Below, one piece after another: positions 61,710-64,000 of a stretch of DNA of 64,000 bases. Origin of the DNA: an uncultured Pelagibacteraceae bacterium (GTDB lineage Bacteria; Pseudomonadota; Alphaproteobacteria; Pelagibacterales; Pelagibacteraceae); assembly GCA_902583585.1 (NCBI GenBank), contig CACHWN010000003.1, forward strand, positions 77,585 through 141,584, in the 5' to 3' direction. Position 1 is the stretch's first letter, and every line of letters starts with the position of its first letter. The notes below the pieces were generated by a model. That model worked only from the letters and a program-made list of their open reading frames with translations. It ran no database searches and had not been told where the DNA came from. The translations under genes were made by a program, and so were the position numbers.

Positions 61710-62468
61710 ATGAAGGTAGAAATTATTCCATGTTTGAGTGATAACTTTAGTTACTTAATTCACGATAAAGAGTCTGACAAGGTTTCAATAGTAGATCCTG
61801 CAGAATATAAGGCATGTGATAATGCAATTAAAAAATATAAAAAATTAGATTTTATTCTAAATACTCATCATCACGCCGATCATGTTGATGGTAATTTGGA
61901 ATTAAAAAAAAAATACAACTCTAAAATTTTAGGTTTTGAATTAGATAAAGATCGAATTCCTGGGATAGACATCCTGCTTAAAGAAAACCAAAAGCATAGA
62001 ATCGGAAAATTAGAATTTGAGGTAATTTTTGTTCCTGGTCATACAAAAGGCCATGTCGCATTTTTCTTTTTTAAAGAAAAAATAGTTTTTACAGGTGATA
62101 CTTTATTTTCATTAGGATGTGGTAGAGTTTTTGAGGGTACCCACAAAGAAATGTTTAATTCTTTAAGTAAAATAAGAAAACTTCCGCCAGATACAAAAAT
62201 ATATTGTGGACATGAATATACTAAATCAAATTTAAATTTTTGTTTAAAATATGACTCCAAAAACCCTTTTTTAAAAGAGAAAGAAATTGAGATTCAAAAA
62301 AAATTAAGTTCTAATGAGCCAACTATACCAACTACTTTAGGTCAGGAAATTAAAACGAATATTTTTTTTAGGTGTAATGATCCTGAGATTAGGCATACTT
62401 TAGGACTAAAAGATTCATCAGAAGCTGAGGTTTTTTCAAAATTGAGAGATTTAAAGGACTCTTTTTAA
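61710..62468 (+). CDS. gloB: Hydroxyacylglutathione hydrolase (glyoxalase II)
   Basis: 252 residues. Metallo-beta-lactamase fold with NTHHHADHVDGN (His53, His55, Asp57, His58), a later His in VPGHTKGHVAF, TGDTLFSLGCGRVFEGT and the C-terminal glyoxalase-II region (GHEYTKSNLNF). It hydrolyses S-lactoylglutathione in methylglyoxal detoxification. It starts one base after metW, so it may be carried on the same riboswitch-controlled transcript. Confidence 0.94.
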   Translation: MKVEIIPCLSDNFSYLIHDKESDKVSIVDPAEYKACDNAIKKYKKLDFILNTHHHADHVDGNLELKKKYNSKILGFELDKDRIPGIDILLKENQKHRIGKLEFEVIFVPGHTKGHVAFFFFKEKIVFTGDTLFSLGCGRVFEGTHKEMFNSLSKIRKLPPDTKIYCGHEYTKSNLNFCLKYDSKNPFLKEKEIEIQKKLSSNEPTIPTTLGQEIKTNIFFRCNDPEIRHTLGLKDSSEAEVFSKLRDLKDSF

Positions 62469-62479
62469 CTTCTATAATC

Positions 62480-62507
62480 TTGACTTGCTGGCAGTGAAGG
62501 CTATATT
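62480..62507 (+). promoter_or_regulatory. rplU promoter
   Basis: TTGACT (62480-62485), a 16-base spacer and TATATT (62502-62507) in the 63-base gap before rplU. Start of transcription expected near 62514, about 18 bases before the ATG. Fits a strong ribosomal-protein promoter. Confidence 0.6.
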
Positions 62508-62531
62508 GCGTGGAAATTAAAAAAAAAATTT

Positions 62532-62939
62532 ATGTCATTTGCTATAATTGAGACAGGTGGAAAGCAGTATAAAGTATCTGCAAGTAAAATTTTAGAAATA
62601 GAAAAACTAAACGCTAAAGTTGGAGAAACTATTAAATTCAATAACGTTTTACTTTTGAATGATGACAAAAATACTGAAATTGGAAGTCCTAAAATTGAAG
62701 GAGCAACAGTTGAAGCCAAACTTTTAGATAATGTTAAAGATAGAACTGTATTAATTTTTCATAAGAGAAGAAGAAAACACTCAAGAAAAAAAAATGGGCA
62801 TAGACAACGTCATTCTAAAATACAAATCACGAAAATTTTAGCTAAAGGTGGAAAAGTTATAGGTGAAGCTAAAATCGTCGAAAAAAAGAAGCCTATCAAA
62901 GAAGAGAAAAAAGTTGTAAAAAAGGTAACAAAAAAATAG
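62532..62939 (+). CDS. rplU: Large-subunit ribosomal protein L21
   Basis: 135 residues. The bL21 core (FAIIETGGKQYKVSASKILE at the start, IFHKRRRKHSRKKNGHRQRH in the middle) spans ~105 residues; a Lys-rich C-terminal tail of ~30 residues (EKKKPIKEEKKVVKKVTKK) is an extension not present in E. coli but common in alphaproteobacteria. 50S subunit. Eight bases ahead of rpmA. Confidence 0.96.
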   Translation: MSFAIIETGGKQYKVSASKILEIEKLNAKVGETIKFNNVLLLNDDKNTEIGSPKIEGATVEAKLLDNVKDRTVLIFHKRRRKHSRKKNGHRQRHSKIQITKILAKGGKVIGEAKIVEKKKPIKEEKKVVKKVTKK

Positions 62940-62947
62940 GAAATTAA

Positions 62948-63202
62948 ATGGCAACTAAAAAAGCAGGTGGATCATCGAAGAACGGCCGAGATAGTAAAGG
63001 TAGACGTCTTGGAGTTAAAAAATATGGTGACCAAGATGTAATACCTGGAAACATTATAGTAAGACAAAGAGGGACGAAAATTCATCCTGGTGAAAATGTT
63101 GGTATAGGTAAAGACCACTCAATTTTTTCTTTAATTAAAGGAAAAGTAAAATTCAAAAAATCTAAATTAAACAGAACTTTTGTTTCTGTAATTCCCAATT
63201 AA
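62948..63202 (+). CDS. rpmA: Large-subunit ribosomal protein L27
   Basis: 84 residues, standard for bL27, with [20 protein letters not shown] at the N-terminus and [20 protein letters not shown] in the middle. The N-terminal tail reaches the peptidyl-transferase centre. The rplU-rpmA-obgE order is widespread and supports all three calls. Confidence 0.97.
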   Translation: MATKKAGGSSKNGRDSKGRRLGVKKYGDQDVIPGNIIVRQRGTKIHPGENVGIGKDHSIFSLIKGKVKFKKSKLNRTFVSVIPN

Positions 63203-63206
63203 ATAT

Positions 63207-63232
63207 ATATAAATAACCAAACTTATTTATAT
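63207..63232 (+). other. AT hairpin between rpmA and obgE
   Basis: A perfect 10-base stem made of A/T only, ATATAAATAA (63207-63216) with TTATTTATAT (63223-63232), loop CCAAAC, 11 bases before the obgE ATG. No T-run follows. It might be an RNA processing site or weakly dampen obgE translation; chance in AT-rich DNA is possible. Confidence 0.35.
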
Positions 63233-63242
63233 TAAAATAAAA

Positions 63243-64000
63243 ATGAAATTTTTAGATCAAGCAAAGATTTATATTAAAGCTGGGAATGGTGGATCAGGAT
63301 CTGCAAGCTTTAGAAGAGAAAAGTTTGTAGAGTACGGCGGACCAGATGGAGGTGATGGTGGTGACGGGGGATCTATAATTGTCCAATCAGATAGAAACCT
63401 GAATACGTTGATTGATTTCAGGTATGCTCAACATTTTAAAGCACAACATGGAAAACCTGGGAGTAAAAGAAATAAAACTGGAGCTAGTGGAGAAGATTTA
63501 ATTTTAAAAGTTCCATTGGGAACTCAAGTATACGAGGAGGATAATAATACCTTAATTTACGATTTTACAAAAAATAAAGAAAAATATCTTGTGGCATCGG
63601 GAGGCAAAGGTGGGCTTGGCAACGTAAGATTTAAAAGTTCGACAAACAGAGCGCCAAGAAAAAAAACTAATGGAAAGTTAGGTGAAGAATTTTGGATATG
63701 GCTTCAATTAAAAATAATTGCCGATATTGGAATTATTGGTAAGCCAAATGCCGGTAAATCCAGTTTGCTTGCAGCGTTAACAAGAGCAAAGCCAAAAATA
63801 GCAAATTATCCTTTTACAACAATCAATCCAAATTTAGGAGTGTCTTACTACGGAGGGAAAGAGATTATTTTGGCTGATATTCCTGGTTTAGTGGAAGGTG
63901 CACATAAAGGTATTGGTCTTGGAGATAAATTCTTGAGACATATAGAAAGATGTAAAATTTTACTCCATTTAATTGATTTATCAGAAGATGATTTATTAAA
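63243..64000 (+). CDS. obgE: Obg GTPase (CgtA), N-terminal part
   Basis: Partial: ATG at 63243, cut by the window end after about 252 codons. The Gly-rich Obg fold is plain ([54 protein letters not shown]), followed by the G domain with P-loop [14 protein letters not shown] (~163-176), [13 protein letters not shown] and [16 protein letters not shown]. It is a ribosome-associated GTPase of 50S assembly and stress response. Located 40 bases after rpmA. Confidence 0.96.
   Translation, partial: MKFLDQAKIYIKAGNGGSGSASFRREKFVEYGGPDGGDGGDGGSIIVQSDRNLNTLIDFRYAQHFKAQHGKPGSKRNKTGASGEDLILKVPLGTQVYEEDNNTLIYDFTKNKEKYLVASGGKGGLGNVRFKSSTNRAPRKKTNGKLGEEFWIWLQLKIIADIGIIGKPNAGKSSLLAALTRAKPKIANYPFTTINPNLGVSYYGGKEIILADIPGLVEGAHKGIGLGDKFLRHIERCKILLHLIDLSEDDLL

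Noticed and set aside
1-64000. CRISPR arrays, insertion sequences, prophage or attachment-site repeats at tRNA-Arg and tRNA-Leu.
   Set aside because: I found no spaced direct repeats, transposase or integrase genes, nor a repeated tRNA 3' end in the window.

Overview
The window reads as a piece of the chromosome of a streamlined, very AT-rich marine alphaproteobacterium, most likely SAR11 (Pelagibacterales). The grounds are the strong A/T bias in codons and spacers, gene spacings of mostly 0-60 bases with many ATGA or TAATG junctions, a SAM-II riboswitch ahead of metX, a TAXI-type TRAP transporter, and alphaproteobacterial neighbourhoods such as fdxA-carD, metX-metW and argH-small lipoprotein-lysA. 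The lineage is an inference from gene content; no rRNA gene is present. I see no insertion sequence, prophage, CRISPR array or convincing pseudogene.

Layout. 1-9.9 kb (minus strand): glycosyltransferase, thrS-infC-rpmI-rplT-pheS-pheT-lepA translation operon, then the start of a nucleotide-sugar dehydrogenase. 9.9-17.5 kb: a small hydrolase facing an epimerase-gltB-gltD glutamate synthase operon. 17.6-23.3 kb: envelope glycan genes (uppP, a GT-C membrane transferase, a DprE1-like FAD oxidase, a GT2 transferase behind tRNA-Arg, an O-antigen ligase-like protein). 23.3-29.5 kb: thiolase, histone-deacetylase-like hydrolase, two exported proteins (one Ala-rich, one polysaccharide-lyase-like) and acetoacetyl-CoA synthetase. 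29.7-35.3 kb: pyruvate dehydrogenase aceE (with its own lipoyl domain) and aceF, a DMT transporter and a thioesterase. 35.3-37.7 kb: exported VCBS/UnbV protein, an exported Cys-rich protein and two very small genes. 37.8-42.5 kb: TRAP-TAXI transporter and an aminotransferase. 42.6-46.7 kb: SUV3-like RNA helicase-TerB-ferredoxin-CarD, then a 23-residue Lys/Arg peptide gene. 46.9-54.4 kb: acyl-CoA ligase, tRNA-Leu, BASS transporter, a two-winged-helix regulator, YqaA-dsbB-coq7, HNH protein, esterase, HIG1 protein and a TlpA-like thioredoxin. 54.4-59.8 kb: argH-lipoprotein-lysA-plsC facing hisC-tyrA. 59.9-64 kb: SAM-II riboswitch-metX-metW-gloB, then rplU-rpmA-obgE (cut by the window end).

Most genes are central metabolism and translation. 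The least explained parts are the tiny genes too short for ordinary ORF calling (18, 23, 31, 36 and 49 codons), the lipoyl-AceE fusion, two tRNA genes lying 4 and 7 bases ahead of start codons, a pair of divergent genes whose start codons overlap (CATG), a terminator inside the TRAP operon, and the exported Ala-rich/polysaccharide-lyase-like pair.

No single stretch looks like a large new defence or mobile system. The best candidates for undescribed biology are the micro-proteins, the GT2/FAD oxidase/GT-C glycan module, and RNA-level control: the SAM-II switch with a visible antiterminator, the structured uppP leader, and mRNAs that begin at tRNA 3' ends.
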